Of a stretch of DNA of 64,000 bases, positions 1-8,331 are shown in pieces. The stretch covers positions 45,150-109,149 of the forward strand of contig CAYRTL010000003.1 of assembly GCA_964427005.1 (NCBI GenBank), in the 5' to 3' direction. A program made the position numbers and the translations under genes. Position 1 is the first letter of the stretch. Every line of letters begins with the position of its first letter. The stretch comes from JAMXLO01 sp964427005. GTDB lineage: Bacteria > Pseudomonadota > Alphaproteobacteria > Acetobacterales > Acetobacteraceae. The notes under the pieces were generated by a model. It had not been told where the DNA came from. It was given only the letters and a program-made list of their open reading frames with translations, and did no database searches.

Positions 1-10
1 TTTCGCTCAT
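1..10 (-). CDS. infB: Start of translation initiation factor IF-2 (partial, runs off the left edge)
   Basis: Only the first three codons are inside the window, reading leftward (ATG AGC GAA). The start codon directly follows the TAG stop of the YlxR/L7Ae gene. Identity is inferred only from the conserved order rimP-nusA-ylxR-infB in Proteobacteria. No IF-2 domain is visible here. Confidence 0.5.
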
Positions 11-703
11 CTAGTCTCGCTGGCCCCGTCCACCTTTCGCACCGGGCACTTCCCGGGCATTTTTCCGCAATCCCATCAGCCGGTTCGCCTCGATCGCGAG
101 CCGCTCACCCAATTTTCCCGGGCCGATCGCGACATGTACCACATGGTCACGACCGAACACCCGGCCAAGCTCCGTAGCTGCAAGCGGGTCCAGTACAGTG
201 ACCGAATCCCCAGCTCCGGCAAGAAACCGCGCGCGTTCCACTGCGCTGCCGTCCGACGCCTGCAGGATCAGTCTACCCCGACCGCTCCGCAGCCACTCAC
301 GCGCCTTATCAAACCCCGCAACCGCCTGCCCGGCCCGCCGAGCGAGCCCTAACAACTCGCCGATCCGCCGGACCAGCGCCGTCTCAAGCACGGCAGGAAG
401 ATCAGGGGGTACGTTGACAGGACCGCGTGCGGCCCTGGCGAAAGCACGCCCCAAGCCTCCCTGGGCGCGTGCCGTTTCTAACACATCCCAGCTTGCGCTC
501 AACCAGATTCCCCGTCCCGGCAGTGTGGCAGGCAAGTCCGGCACCACTCCCCGGTCCGGTCCGATGACAAAGCGAATCATCCGCTCCTTCGGCAACCTCT
601 CCCGCGTGACCACGCACCGGCGCAGCGGGCCGGTTTCGGGCTCATCGCATTCCTCTGTCGCGAGTGTGTCAGCCGTGTTGCGCCTCCTCCGGTGCCGATT
701 CAT
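11..703 (-). CDS. YlxR (DUF448) / L7Ae-like RNA-binding protein
   Basis: 230 residues. An N-terminal YlxR/DUF448 domain (about residues 28-110) contains the RCVVTRERLPKERMIRF signature and the PGRGIWL turn. A C-terminal L7Ae-like RNA-binding half (about residues 112-205, starting near GELLGLARRAGQAV) follows. This two-domain form is the usual alphaproteobacterial version encoded between nusA and infB; it is thought to bind RNA or the translation/transcription machinery. The chosen ATG lies inside the 3' end of nusA, giving a 35-bp overlap, so expression is probably coupled to nusA. No good Shine-Dalgarno is visible, so the start is less certain than the frame. Confidence 0.88.
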   Translation of the reverse strand: MNRHRRRRNTADTLATEECDEPETGPLRRCVVTRERLPKERMIRFVIGPDRGVVPDLPATLPGRGIWLSASWDVLETARAQGGLGRAFARAARGPVNVPPDLPAVLETALVRRIGELLGLARRAGQAVAGFDKAREWLRSGRGRLILQASDGSAVERARFLAGAGDSVTVLDPLAATELGRVFGRDHVVHVAIGPGKLGERLAIEANRLMGLRKNAREVPGAKGGRGQRD

Positions 704-2198
704 CGGCGAACCAATGTGCGCGCGCCGCCATGATCACCTGGTTAGCGGTGTCCTCATCCATGTTCTCAGCGCCAACAATTTCGATCAGTTCGTCCGATGC
801 GAGATCCGCCAGATCATCCAGCGTCTTCACGCCCTTCTCACCAAGCGCCACCAGCATTGCCGGCGTCAGTGTCTCGATCGCGGCGACCTCATCGGACACG
901 CCGAGTTCGACGCGCTTCTCAGTCAGCTCAGTGTCACGGCGCGTAATGAATGCCTCGGCGCGACGGATCAGTTCCGACGCCACGGATTCGTCGAAGCCTT
1001 CGATCGCCGCGACCTCCTCAAGTGGCGTGAACGCCAGTTCCTCGACCGACGTGAAGCCCTCGGTCACCAGCAATCCTGCAATCACATCGTCCACATCGAG
1101 TGCCTCGACGAAAAGGCTGCTGCGGCGGCGGAACTCTTCCTGGCGCCGCTCGCTTTCTTCCGCCTCGGTCAGGATGTCGATGTCCCAGCGCGTCAACTGG
1201 CTGGCCAGCCGCACGTTCTGTCCGCGCCGCCCGATAGCGAGCGAAAGCTGCTCGTCAGGGACAACCACTTCGACGCGTCCCGCTTCCTCATCCATCACCA
1301 CCTTAGTGACCTCCGCCGGCGCCAGCGCGTTCACCACGAAGGTTGCAGCCTGCGGCGACCACGGAATGATGTCGATCTTCTCGCCCTGCAGCTCCTGCAC
1401 CACAGCCTGCACACGCGAACCGCGCATGCCGACGCACGCTCCGACCGGATCGATCGACGAGTCGCGGCTGATCACCGCCATCTTCGCGCGGCTGCCGGGA
1501 TCGCGCGCAACTGCTTTGATCTCGATGATGCCGTCGTAGATTTCCGGCACTTCCTGCGCGAACAGCTTTGCCAGAAAGCCGGGGTGCGTGCGGCTCAGGA
1601 AAATCTGTGGCCCACGCGGCTCCTCGCGCACGTCGTAGATGTAGGCTCGCACGCGATCGCCGTTGCGGAAGCTCTCGCGCGGGATCAGCTCGTCGCGACG
1701 CAGCAGCGCCTCGGCGCGGCCGAGTTCCACCATCAGGTTGCCGTACTCGGTGCGCTTCACCACGCCATTGATGATCTCGCCGACGCGGTCCTTGAACTCC
1801 TCGTATTGCCGCTTGCGCTCATACTCGCGCACGCGTTGCACGATGACCTGCTTCGCGGTTTGCGCGGCGATACGGCCGAAATCAATCGGCGGCAGCGGAT
1901 CGACAATATACTGGCCGACAGCGGCGTCGGGCTTGAACTTCTTGGCGATGGCGACGGGGATCTGCGTCTCCTCGTTCTCCACAGTCTCGACGATTTCCGT
2001 CCAGCGGGAGAGACGCACGTCGCCGCTCTTGCGATCAATCGTCGCGCGAATGTCCTTTTCGTGTCCGTATTTGGCGCGGCCGGCCTTCTGGATGGCCTGC
2101 TCCATGGCTTCCAGGACTTCCTCGCGGTCGATCGACTTCTCACGCGCGACAGCGTCGGCGACGAGGAGCAGTTCGGGGCGGGCAACAGCGGTGTCCAT
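669..2198 (-). CDS. nusA: Transcription termination/antitermination factor NusA
   Basis: 509 residues, the usual length for a proteobacterial NusA. NusA binds RNA polymerase and nascent RNA and modulates pausing, termination and antitermination. The order visible is: N-terminal RNAP-binding domain (1-125), S1 domain (about 130-200), KH1 and KH2 (about 200-350, with IGRRGQNVRLA in KH2), then two acidic helix-hairpin-helix repeats in the last 150 residues (one around TSVEELAFTPLEEVAAIEG, one around VKTLDDLADLASDEL). It lies 16 bp downstream of rimP and overlaps the next gene, as in a single rimP-nusA-ylxR-infB transcript. Confidence 0.97.
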   Translation of the reverse strand: MDTAVARPELLLVADAVAREKSIDREEVLEAMEQAIQKAGRAKYGHEKDIRATIDRKSGDVRLSRWTEIVETVENEETQIPVAIAKKFKPDAAVGQYIVDPLPPIDFGRIAAQTAKQVIVQRVREYERKRQYEEFKDRVGEIINGVVKRTEYGNLMVELGRAEALLRRDELIPRESFRNGDRVRAYIYDVREEPRGPQIFLSRTHPGFLAKLFAQEVPEIYDGIIEIKAVARDPGSRAKMAVISRDSSIDPVGACVGMRGSRVQAVVQELQGEKIDIIPWSPQAATFVVNALAPAEVTKVVMDEEAGRVEVVVPDEQLSLAIGRRGQNVRLASQLTRWDIDILTEAEESERRQEEFRRRSSLFVEALDVDDVIAGLLVTEGFTSVEELAFTPLEEVAAIEGFDESVASELIRRAEAFITRRDTELTEKRVELGVSDEVAAIETLTPAMLVALGEKGVKTLDDLADLASDELIEIVGAENMDEDTANQVIMAARAHWFADESAPEEAQHG

Positions 2199-2214
2199 TT
2201 CTTGGCCTCTGTTT

Positions 2215-2736
2215 CTAGTTGGTCTTGGGTGGCGTTGCGGTGGCTTCGATCAGTGCGTCGGTCAGCACCAGTTTGGCACGACGGATCGCGCTCAGTGGCA
2301 GCACAATTTCGTTGCCGTCATCGAGGCGAAGCCGCGCGCTGGTGTCGTCGGCACCCAGCACGATACCGGAGAAGCGCTTGCGGCTGTTTATCGGCGCCAC
2401 CGTTTCGGCGCGAGCGAGATGGCCGGCGAAGCGGTTCCAGTCCTTGGGTCGCGTCAGCGGCCGGTCTATACCGGCGGAGCTGATCTCCAGCGACCAGGCG
2501 CCGGGGATCGGGTCTTCCACGTCCAGCACGGCGCTGAGCTGGCGGCTGATCGCCTCGCAGTCGGCCACCGTGATCTGGCTGCCATCGGACCTGTCGGCCA
2601 TCACCTGCACGGTGGGCCGATCGCGGCCGAGTACGGAGACGCGCACGAGCTCGTAACCCATGTTTTCCAGGGTGGGCGAGACGATGTCGGCCAGCCGGGC
2701 TTCGAGACTGGTGTGGGTTGGGTCTGGTGTATCCAA
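2215..2736 (-). CDS. rimP: Ribosome maturation factor RimP
   Basis: 173 residues. RimP assists maturation of the 30S subunit. Family features are the LEARLADIVSPTLENMGYEL start, the DCEAISRQLSAVLDVEDP segment and the SLEISSAGIDRPL motif typical of the RimP core, followed by a C-terminal SH3-like domain. The only start that keeps the whole N-terminal domain is a TTG at 2734-2736; the next ATG would delete the first 26 residues. That TTG lies directly after a terminator-like hairpin and U-tract, which is unusual and may matter for regulation of the nusA operon. Confidence 0.9.
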   Translation of the reverse strand: MDTPDPTHTSLEARLADIVSPTLENMGYELVRVSVLGRDRPTVQVMADRSDGSQITVADCEAISRQLSAVLDVEDPIPGAWSLEISSAGIDRPLTRPKDWNRFAGHLARAETVAPINSRKRFSGIVLGADDTSARLRLDDGNEIVLPLSAIRRAKLVLTDALIEATATPPKTN

Positions 2737-2765
2737 AACAAAAAAGGCGGCCGGTTAAGGCCACC
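2735..2765 (-). terminator. Terminator-like hairpin abutting the rimP start codon (possible attenuator)
   Basis: Read on the minus strand, GGTGGCC (2765-2759), a 6-nt loop TTAACC and GGCCGCC (2752-2746) form a 7-bp stem with one G-U pair. It is followed by TTTTTTGTTTT (2745-2735), which runs into the TTG start codon of rimP. This is the classic layout of an intrinsic terminator. It sits in the leader of the rimP-nusA operon, so readthrough would be needed to express NusA itself. No gene is recognised upstream of it on the minus strand. Confidence 0.6.
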
Positions 2766-3255
2766 CTCCGTAACGCTGCGGAAGATTGATTGGAAGGGAA
2801 TGTAGGAGGGGTGGGGGGTGGTTTGCAAGGTGGGGTGGGCGCGGGCTCTTCCGAAAACCAAATTTGCTTCGACCGGCAAAAGTCGGCGTTGCGTGCCTGG
2901 TCCCTAACCTCCGCCAAGACGAATCGCTTGAGAAACACTGCGCGCTCCGCCAAGTCGCTGGCGCGCCAGTATCCGGACGACCCCACCGTCATCCTGAATG
3001 CACCGCCGAGGCCCCGAGCATGACTGCGCTCGCCTCAAGAAACGATGAAACCGCAAAACGCAAACGCGCGGCGTCCACGTGGCCTGTTTTGCGGTTCCAT
3101 TTCTTCTCACCTGACGCAGGACTGTCTCATCACTCGGGCTATCCGGACAGACGAACCCACCCTCATCGCCAATGCAGCGCATCGCCTGTGCTTTGACCTC
3201 GGCAGCGGTGCCGCGCAGACTATCCGCTACAGGCCAATGTGGGGAGGGTGCAGCG
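2766..3255. other. Divergent intergenic region between rimP and the Ldh-family gene
   Basis: About 490 bases without a recognisable gene on either strand. It should hold the promoters of the leftward rimP operon and the rightward dehydrogenase operon. I looked for a tRNA (E. coli has metY upstream of rimP) and found none. An 11-bp inverted repeat lies at 3049-3096. The G-rich run near 2805-2840 is purine-biased on the plus strand. Short open frames here look like chance. Confidence 0.6.
3049..3096. repeat. 11-bp inverted repeat in the rimP / dehydrogenase intergenic region
   Basis: AACCGCAAAAC at 3049-3059 is matched by its exact reverse complement GTTTTGCGGTT at 3086-3096, separated by 26 bases. 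It lies about 160 bp upstream of the dehydrogenase start and 310 bp upstream of rimP. It could be a regulator-binding dyad or an RNA stem. No regulator gene is adjacent. Confidence 0.45.
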
Positions 3256-4305
3256 ATGCCGACTGTCTCAGCGGAACAGTTGATGGAGATTGCCAAGGGG
3301 CTGCTGGAAGCGGCCGGCGCATCGGTCGAGGAAGCGGCAACTATCGCGCGCTACAATATAGGCGCCAATCTCGTCGGACATGATTCGCACGGCATCATCC
3401 TGATCCCGACCTACATCGACCGCATCAAGGTCGGCCACATCGTGCCTGGCGCGCCCTGGACCATCATGCAGGAGACGCCGACCAGCACGGTGATCGATGG
3501 CAACTGGGGCTTCGGCTACGTCGTGACCGACCGCGCAATGCGCTACACGATCGACAAGGCGAAGAACCAGCAGGTTGCCGCGGCGACGGTGTATCGCCAG
3601 AGCCATATCGGGCGGCTCGCCAGCTATCCCCTGATGGCGGCACGTGAGGGCATGATCGCGATGATCACCGCTGACTCCGGCCGCAGCGCCAAGGCAGTAG
3701 CGCCATTCGGCGGTGCAAAGGCGCGTCTCGGCACCAATCCGATCTGCTTCGCGGTACCGTCGAACCTGGAAGGCCCGCTGTTCTTCGACATGGCTACGTC
3801 GGCGGCCGCGGCCGGCAAGATCAACGTCGCGACCGCGCGCGGCGAGCAGGTGCCGGCGGGCTGGCTGATCGACGCAGAGGGCAAACCCTCCACCGATCCG
3901 CGTGTGCTGCGCCAAGGCGGTGCGTTGCTGCCGGTCGGCGGCACCGAGGGCTACAAGGGCTACGGGCTCGCGACCATCGTGGAGATTCTGTCGGGCCTGC
4001 TCACCGGCCTCGGCTTCGGCGTGGAACCGACAGGGCGGCACAACGACGGCTGCTTCATCGCCGTGTTCAATGTCTCGGCGTTCCGCGACCTGAACACGTT
4101 CAAGCAGGAAGTCACCGAGTTCGCGCAGTACCTGAAAGCAACGCCGCCGGCGCAGGGATTCACTGAGGTGCTGTATCCCGGCGAGATCGAGTTCAAGCGC
4201 GAACAGGAGCGGCGCAGGAATGGCATCCCGGTGGAGGATGCCACCTGGAAGAAGCTGCAGGACTTAGCCAAGGGTTACGGCATCGCCGACAAGCTCGGGC
4301 TCTGA
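3256..4305 (+). CDS. Ldh-family (malate/L-lactate type) NAD(P)-dependent oxidoreductase
   Basis: 349 residues from the ATG at 3256, which has a GGGAGGG ribosome site just upstream; longer upstream starts lack this. The family (malate, sulfolactate, ureidoglycolate and delta-piperideine dehydrogenases) oxidises 2-hydroxy acids using a fold unlike Rossmann lactate dehydrogenases. Visible family features are the HDSHGI motif with the catalytic-region histidine, the GTNPICFAVPS segment, FFDMATSAAAAGKI, and the LPVGGTEGYKGYGL region of nucleotide binding. It is the first gene of a plus-strand catabolic operon with a 32-bp gap to the next gene. The substrate cannot be told from sequence. Confidence 0.88.
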   Translation: MPTVSAEQLMEIAKGLLEAAGASVEEAATIARYNIGANLVGHDSHGIILIPTYIDRIKVGHIVPGAPWTIMQETPTSTVIDGNWGFGYVVTDRAMRYTIDKAKNQQVAAATVYRQSHIGRLASYPLMAAREGMIAMITADSGRSAKAVAPFGGAKARLGTNPICFAVPSNLEGPLFFDMATSAAAAGKINVATARGEQVPAGWLIDAEGKPSTDPRVLRQGGALLPVGGTEGYKGYGLATIVEILSGLLTGLGFGVEPTGRHNDGCFIAVFNVSAFRDLNTFKQEVTEFAQYLKATPPAQGFTEVLYPGEIEFKREQERRRNGIPVEDATWKKLQDLAKGYGIADKLGL

Positions 4306-4337
4306 TCGATGGCTGGTCTCGGCATTGGCGCGCCGTC

Positions 4338-6641
4338 ATGAAGTTCCGTGGCCAGTCGCTGCGCAGACTGGAGGACGAACGCTTCCTGACCGGACGCGGG
4401 CAGTACATCGACGACATCAACCTGCCCGGGCAGGTCTGGATGCAGGTGGTACGCTCGCCGCATGCGCATGCCGTGATCGACCGCGTCGATACCACCGCTG
4501 CGCGCGCGATGCCCGGTGTGCTGGGCGTGTTCACTGCGGCCGATCTGGCAGACCTCGGCCCGATGCCGTGCACGGTACCGGTTGCCAGCGTGGCTCCCAT
4601 GATCGTGCCGCCGCGCTTTGCACTGACATCCGAGCGAGCCCGCCACGTTGGCGATCCAATCGCGTTTGTGGTGGCGGAGTCGAGTGCCACGGCACGGGAT
4701 GCAGCAGAGCTGGTGCGGGTCGATTGGCGTGTATTGCCGTCTGTCGTAGACGGTCCGGCGGCGATGCAGGACGGCGCGCCCCAGCTTTGGGATCAGGCTC
4801 CTCGCAACACCTCCTATCGGTTTCAGAAAGGCGATGCATCGGCTGTGCAGTCGGCGATTGCGGCCGCCGCGCATGTTGCCGAGCTGAACCTGGTCAACAA
4901 CCGCATCGTGATTTCCGCGTTGGAGCCGCGCGGAGCTATCGCGACCTACGATACGGATGGCTTCCGCCTGATGTTTTCTGGTGCCGGCGTCCATGCACTG
5001 CAATCGCAGCTTGCGGAGAACGTATTCCGCGTTGCGCCGGAGCGGATGCGTGTGAGCTGTCCGGATGTGGGCGGCGGTTTTGGGGTGAAGAATGCCCTTT
5101 ATCCGGAATGGGTGATGCAGCTCTGGGCCGCGCGCGAACTCAGTCGACCAATCAAGTGGATGAGTGATCGGACTGAGGACTTTGTCAGCACAGCCCAGGG
5201 CCGAGACAACGTGACGCGCGCCAGGCTTGCACTCGATGGTGATGGCCGGTTCCTCGCGTTGCAGGTTTCGACGGTGGCGAACCTTGGTGCATATCTGTCG
5301 TCAGGTGGTCCAGGCAGCTCCACGAATGCGCCGGCTAACGCGATCGGGAGCGGCTACGTCATTCCTGCAATCTTCATGGACGTGCACGGCGTGTTCACCA
5401 ACACCGTGCCGATCGACGCCTATCGCGGCGCCGGAAAGCCAGAAGTGAACTATATGACGGAGCGGCTGATCGACGAGGCAGCACGGCGCTTCGGCTTCAA
5501 TGGGATCGATCTCCGCCGGAGCAACCTGGTGAGCGAGTTCCCTTACCGGAAGGCGCTTGGCACGGTGATCGATTGCGGCCGGTTTGCCGCCAATCTTAAC
5601 GACGCCGTCGTGGCTGCGGACCATTCTGGCTTCACCGCACGACGTGATGCGTCACGGTCACACGGTACGCTTCGTGGCATCGGAGTGACGTGCTTCATGG
5701 AAACGGCGCGTGGTGCGCCCAATGAAGGTGCTGAACTCCGCTTTGAGGACGATGGGCGTATCGCGGTAGTGGTGGGAACGCAGTCAAACGGCATGGGCCA
5801 CGAGACAGCCTATGCTCAGATCGCTGCCGATCTGCTCGGGCAGCCAATCGAGACGTTCCGTTATGTGCAGGCGGACACCGCTAAGGTGCGTGCTGGCAAC
5901 GGTCATGGCGGTGCGCGCTCGATGCACATGGGCGGATCGGCGTTGTGTAAAGCGGTGGACGCGATGCTCGCCAAAGGCAGCGCGGTTGCTGCCCGTTTGC
6001 TGCAGAGCTCAGCCAAGCAGATCGCGTTCAGCGACGGATGCTTCACTGTGCGCGGTGAGCCGAATCGCGCAGTAGGTCTGCTGGAAGTAGCACGTGCCGC
6101 ACGCGATCCCGCTAACATGCCGGATGGCATGGCGGCGGGACTCGATACTTATGTGTGGAACTTGCTCGATTTGATCACCTTCCCTAACGGCTGCCACATT
6201 GCGGAAGTGGAGGTCGATCCGGACACCGGCGCCGTATCGCTGCAACGCTATACGGCGGTGGACGATTTCGGCACGCTGATCAACCCGATGCTGGCATTAG
6301 GCCAGATCCACGGTGGAGTCGCGCAGGGCATTGGCCAGGCGATGCTGGAGCACACGGTTTATGATCCGCAGTCGGGCCAGATGCTCAGCGGGTCGCTGAT
6401 GGACTATACACTGCCACGAGCGGAGGATTTTCCCGATTTCGACATAACGCTATCGGGTGTGCCGACGAGTGCCAATCCACTTGGCGTGAAGGGCACCGGA
6501 CAGGCAGGCGCTATCGCCGCGCCCCAAGCCATCATCGCCGCCGTGCTGGATGCGCTGGCGCCACTCGGCGTCACGCACATCGACATGCCAGCGACGCCAG
6601 AACGGGTATGGCGTGCCATCAGGAGTGCAGCGCATGGATAG
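4338..6641 (+). CDS. Xanthine dehydrogenase-family molybdopterin-binding subunit
   Basis: 767 residues, typical for the large molybdenum-cofactor subunit of CO dehydrogenase/aldehyde/xanthine oxidases. The N-terminal a/b hammerhead begins RRLEDERFLTGRGQYIDDI, and the first cofactor domain contains CPDVGGGFGVKNALYPE and AYRGAGKPE. The second cofactor domain includes GQSNGMGHETAY-like residues near 490 (here GTQSNGMGHE), and the C-terminal GVKGTGQAGAIAAPQAIIAAV region carries the family's terminal binding loop, though the usual catalytic glutamate (GxGE) appears as GTGQ. No 2Fe-2S or FAD subunit is encoded next to it, so electron transfer partners must be elsewhere. It overlaps the next gene by 8 bp. 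Confidence 0.92.
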   Translation: MKFRGQSLRRLEDERFLTGRGQYIDDINLPGQVWMQVVRSPHAHAVIDRVDTTAARAMPGVLGVFTAADLADLGPMPCTVPVASVAPMIVPPRFALTSERARHVGDPIAFVVAESSATARDAAELVRVDWRVLPSVVDGPAAMQDGAPQLWDQAPRNTSYRFQKGDASAVQSAIAAAAHVAELNLVNNRIVISALEPRGAIATYDTDGFRLMFSGAGVHALQSQLAENVFRVAPERMRVSCPDVGGGFGVKNALYPEWVMQLWAARELSRPIKWMSDRTEDFVSTAQGRDNVTRARLALDGDGRFLALQVSTVANLGAYLSSGGPGSSTNAPANAIGSGYVIPAIFMDVHGVFTNTVPIDAYRGAGKPEVNYMTERLIDEAARRFGFNGIDLRRSNLVSEFPYRKALGTVIDCGRFAANLNDAVVAADHSGFTARRDASRSHGTLRGIGVTCFMETARGAPNEGAELRFEDDGRIAVVVGTQSNGMGHETAYAQIAADLLGQPIETFRYVQADTAKVRAGNGHGGARSMHMGGSALCKAVDAMLAKGSAVAARLLQSSAKQIAFSDGCFTVRGEPNRAVGLLEVARAARDPANMPDGMAAGLDTYVWNLLDLITFPNGCHIAEVEVDPDTGAVSLQRYTAVDDFGTLINPMLALGQIHGGVAQGIGQAMLEHTVYDPQSGQMLSGSLMDYTLPRAEDFPDFDITLSGVPTSANPLGVKGTGQAGAIAAPQAIIAAVLDALAPLGVTHIDMPATPERVWRAIRSAAHG

Positions 6642-8331
6642 TAAAGGCCACACACGAATTGCGGCGGAAGATTATCTGGATGCGCTTGCCGCTCATGGGA
6701 TCGAGCACCTGTTCTGCAATCCTGGCACCGACTTCGCCCCTATCGTGGAGGCGTTCTCGCGTGCTGCGCACAGCAACCGCAAAGTGCCTCGGCCGATGGT
6801 GGTGCCCCATGAGAACGCCGCGCTGTCGATGGCGCATGGCTATACCATGGTCACCGGCAAGCCGCAGGCGGTGATGCTGCATACGAACGTTGGCACCGCC
6901 AACTCGATCAACATGCTCATCGATGCGAGCCGTGATCGCATCCCGGTGCTGCTGACTTCCGGCCGAACACCGTTCACCGAAGCGGGAGCCAGCGGCTCGC
7001 GCAGCGTCTATATCCATTGGGCGCAGGAAATGTTCGACCAAGCCGGCATGCTGCGCGAAATGGTGAAATGGGACTATGAGATGAAGCGCGGCGACCAGGC
7101 AGCGAGCGTGGTTGATCGCGCGCTGGAGCTGGCGGTGAGTTCGCCGAAAGGCCCGGTGTATCTCTCGTTACCGCGCGAGGTGCTGGGCGAAGCGGTGACG
7201 ACTCCGACTGAAAGCAATCGTGCGCATCGTGCTCAGCCACACTCTCCAGTGCCAGTGCCAGCCGATATCGAGAGACTGGCCGATTGGATCGCCGCGGCCC
7301 GCGCGCCGCTGATCATCACTGGCTTGCTGGGACAGGACCCCCGCGATGCCGTCGTGCTGACACGGCTGGCCGAGCACTGGGCGCTGCCGGTGATCCCGTT
7401 CAATGCGCGCTACTTCGCCATTTCCGCGACCCATCCGATGTTCCAAGGCTCCTCGCCGCAGCCGTTGCTGGGTGAGGCGGACCTGGTCGTCGTGCTCGAA
7501 TCCGACGTGCCGTGGATACCGAGTAGGGAACAGCCGTCGAAAGACGCGCGCATCGTGCAGATTGGGGAGGACCCGCTGTATGCGCGTTATCCGATGCGCA
7601 GCTTTCCCTCCGACCTGACGATCACCGCAACGGCGCTCTCGACGCTGGAGGCGCTAGAGCAGGCGTTGCAGGGCCGTACCGGCGCCCATGTCGAAGAACG
7701 GCGGACACGGCTCGCAAAGCGATCTGCCGAGTTGCATACGCAATGGCGGGAGGAAGCGGAGAAGGCCGGCCGCGGCGACAAGAACACGCTTGCCTGGCTG
7801 AACCATTGTCTGCGCGAAGTAGTGGATCGCGACACAATGGTGATCAGCGAATACTCCTTCCGCCAGGAATACTGCCCGTTGAAACTACCTGGCAGCCTCT
7901 ACTCGGTAAGCGCCGCTGGCGGTCTGGGCTGGGGTTTCGGCGCATCACTCGGCGCCAAGGTTGCCTCGCCGGATCGTATGGTGCTGTCGGTTCTGGGTGA
8001 CGGCGCCTACATGTTCGCCAACCCGACCGCCTGCCACTATGTCGCACAGATGCAGAATCTGCCGGTTCTGACGGTGATCTACAATAACGCGCTGTATGGC
8101 GCAGTGCGGCGCGCGACACTGGACATGTACGGTGCGGGCACATCAGCACAGAACGATGGTCGCCTGCTTGCCGATTTGCCCGCACCGAACTTTGAGAAGA
8201 TCGTGTCGGCACATGACGGACATGGCGAGCGTGTGGAGCATCCGGCCGATCTGCCTGCTGCGTTGCGCCGGGCAGCTAATGCAGTGCGTGGGGGCCAGCA
8301 GGCGTTGGTGAACGTCATCTGCCCGCCCTGA
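6634..8331 (+). CDS. Thiamine diphosphate-dependent enzyme (acetolactate synthase / benzoylformate decarboxylase superfamily)
   Basis: 565 residues from the ATG at 6634, which has AGGAG nine bases upstream and overlaps the preceding stop. Three domains are apparent: PYR domain with the conserved glutamate in PHENAALSMAHGY; central domain; PP domain with the ThDP/Mg motif GDGAYMFANP...YNN. Members decarboxylate 2-oxo acids or ligate carbonyl compounds. Its coupling to a 2-hydroxy-acid-type dehydrogenase upstream suggests that the oxo acid formed there could be its substrate, which is inference. It overlaps the next gene by 1 bp (TGATG). Confidence 0.88.
   Translation: MDSKGHTRIAAEDYLDALAAHGIEHLFCNPGTDFAPIVEAFSRAAHSNRKVPRPMVVPHENAALSMAHGYTMVTGKPQAVMLHTNVGTANSINMLIDASRDRIPVLLTSGRTPFTEAGASGSRSVYIHWAQEMFDQAGMLREMVKWDYEMKRGDQAASVVDRALELAVSSPKGPVYLSLPREVLGEAVTTPTESNRAHRAQPHSPVPVPADIERLADWIAAARAPLIITGLLGQDPRDAVVLTRLAEHWALPVIPFNARYFAISATHPMFQGSSPQPLLGEADLVVVLESDVPWIPSREQPSKDARIVQIGEDPLYARYPMRSFPSDLTITATALSTLEALEQALQGRTGAHVEERRTRLAKRSAELHTQWREEAEKAGRGDKNTLAWLNHCLREVVDRDTMVISEYSFRQEYCPLKLPGSLYSVSAAGGLGWGFGASLGAKVASPDRMVLSVLGDGAYMFANPTACHYVAQMQNLPVLTVIYNNALYGAVRRATLDMYGAGTSAQNDGRLLADLPAPNFEKIVSAHDGHGERVEHPADLPAALRRAANAVRGGQQALVNVICPP

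Noticed and set aside
198..2483. Long plus-strand open frame opposite nusA, rimP and ylxR
   Set aside because: Antisense shadow caused by high GC content; arginine-rich, low-complexity protein with no recognisable domain.
2766..3255. A tRNA (metY-like) upstream of rimP
   Set aside because: No GTTCGAATC-type T-loop or cloverleaf seen on either strand.
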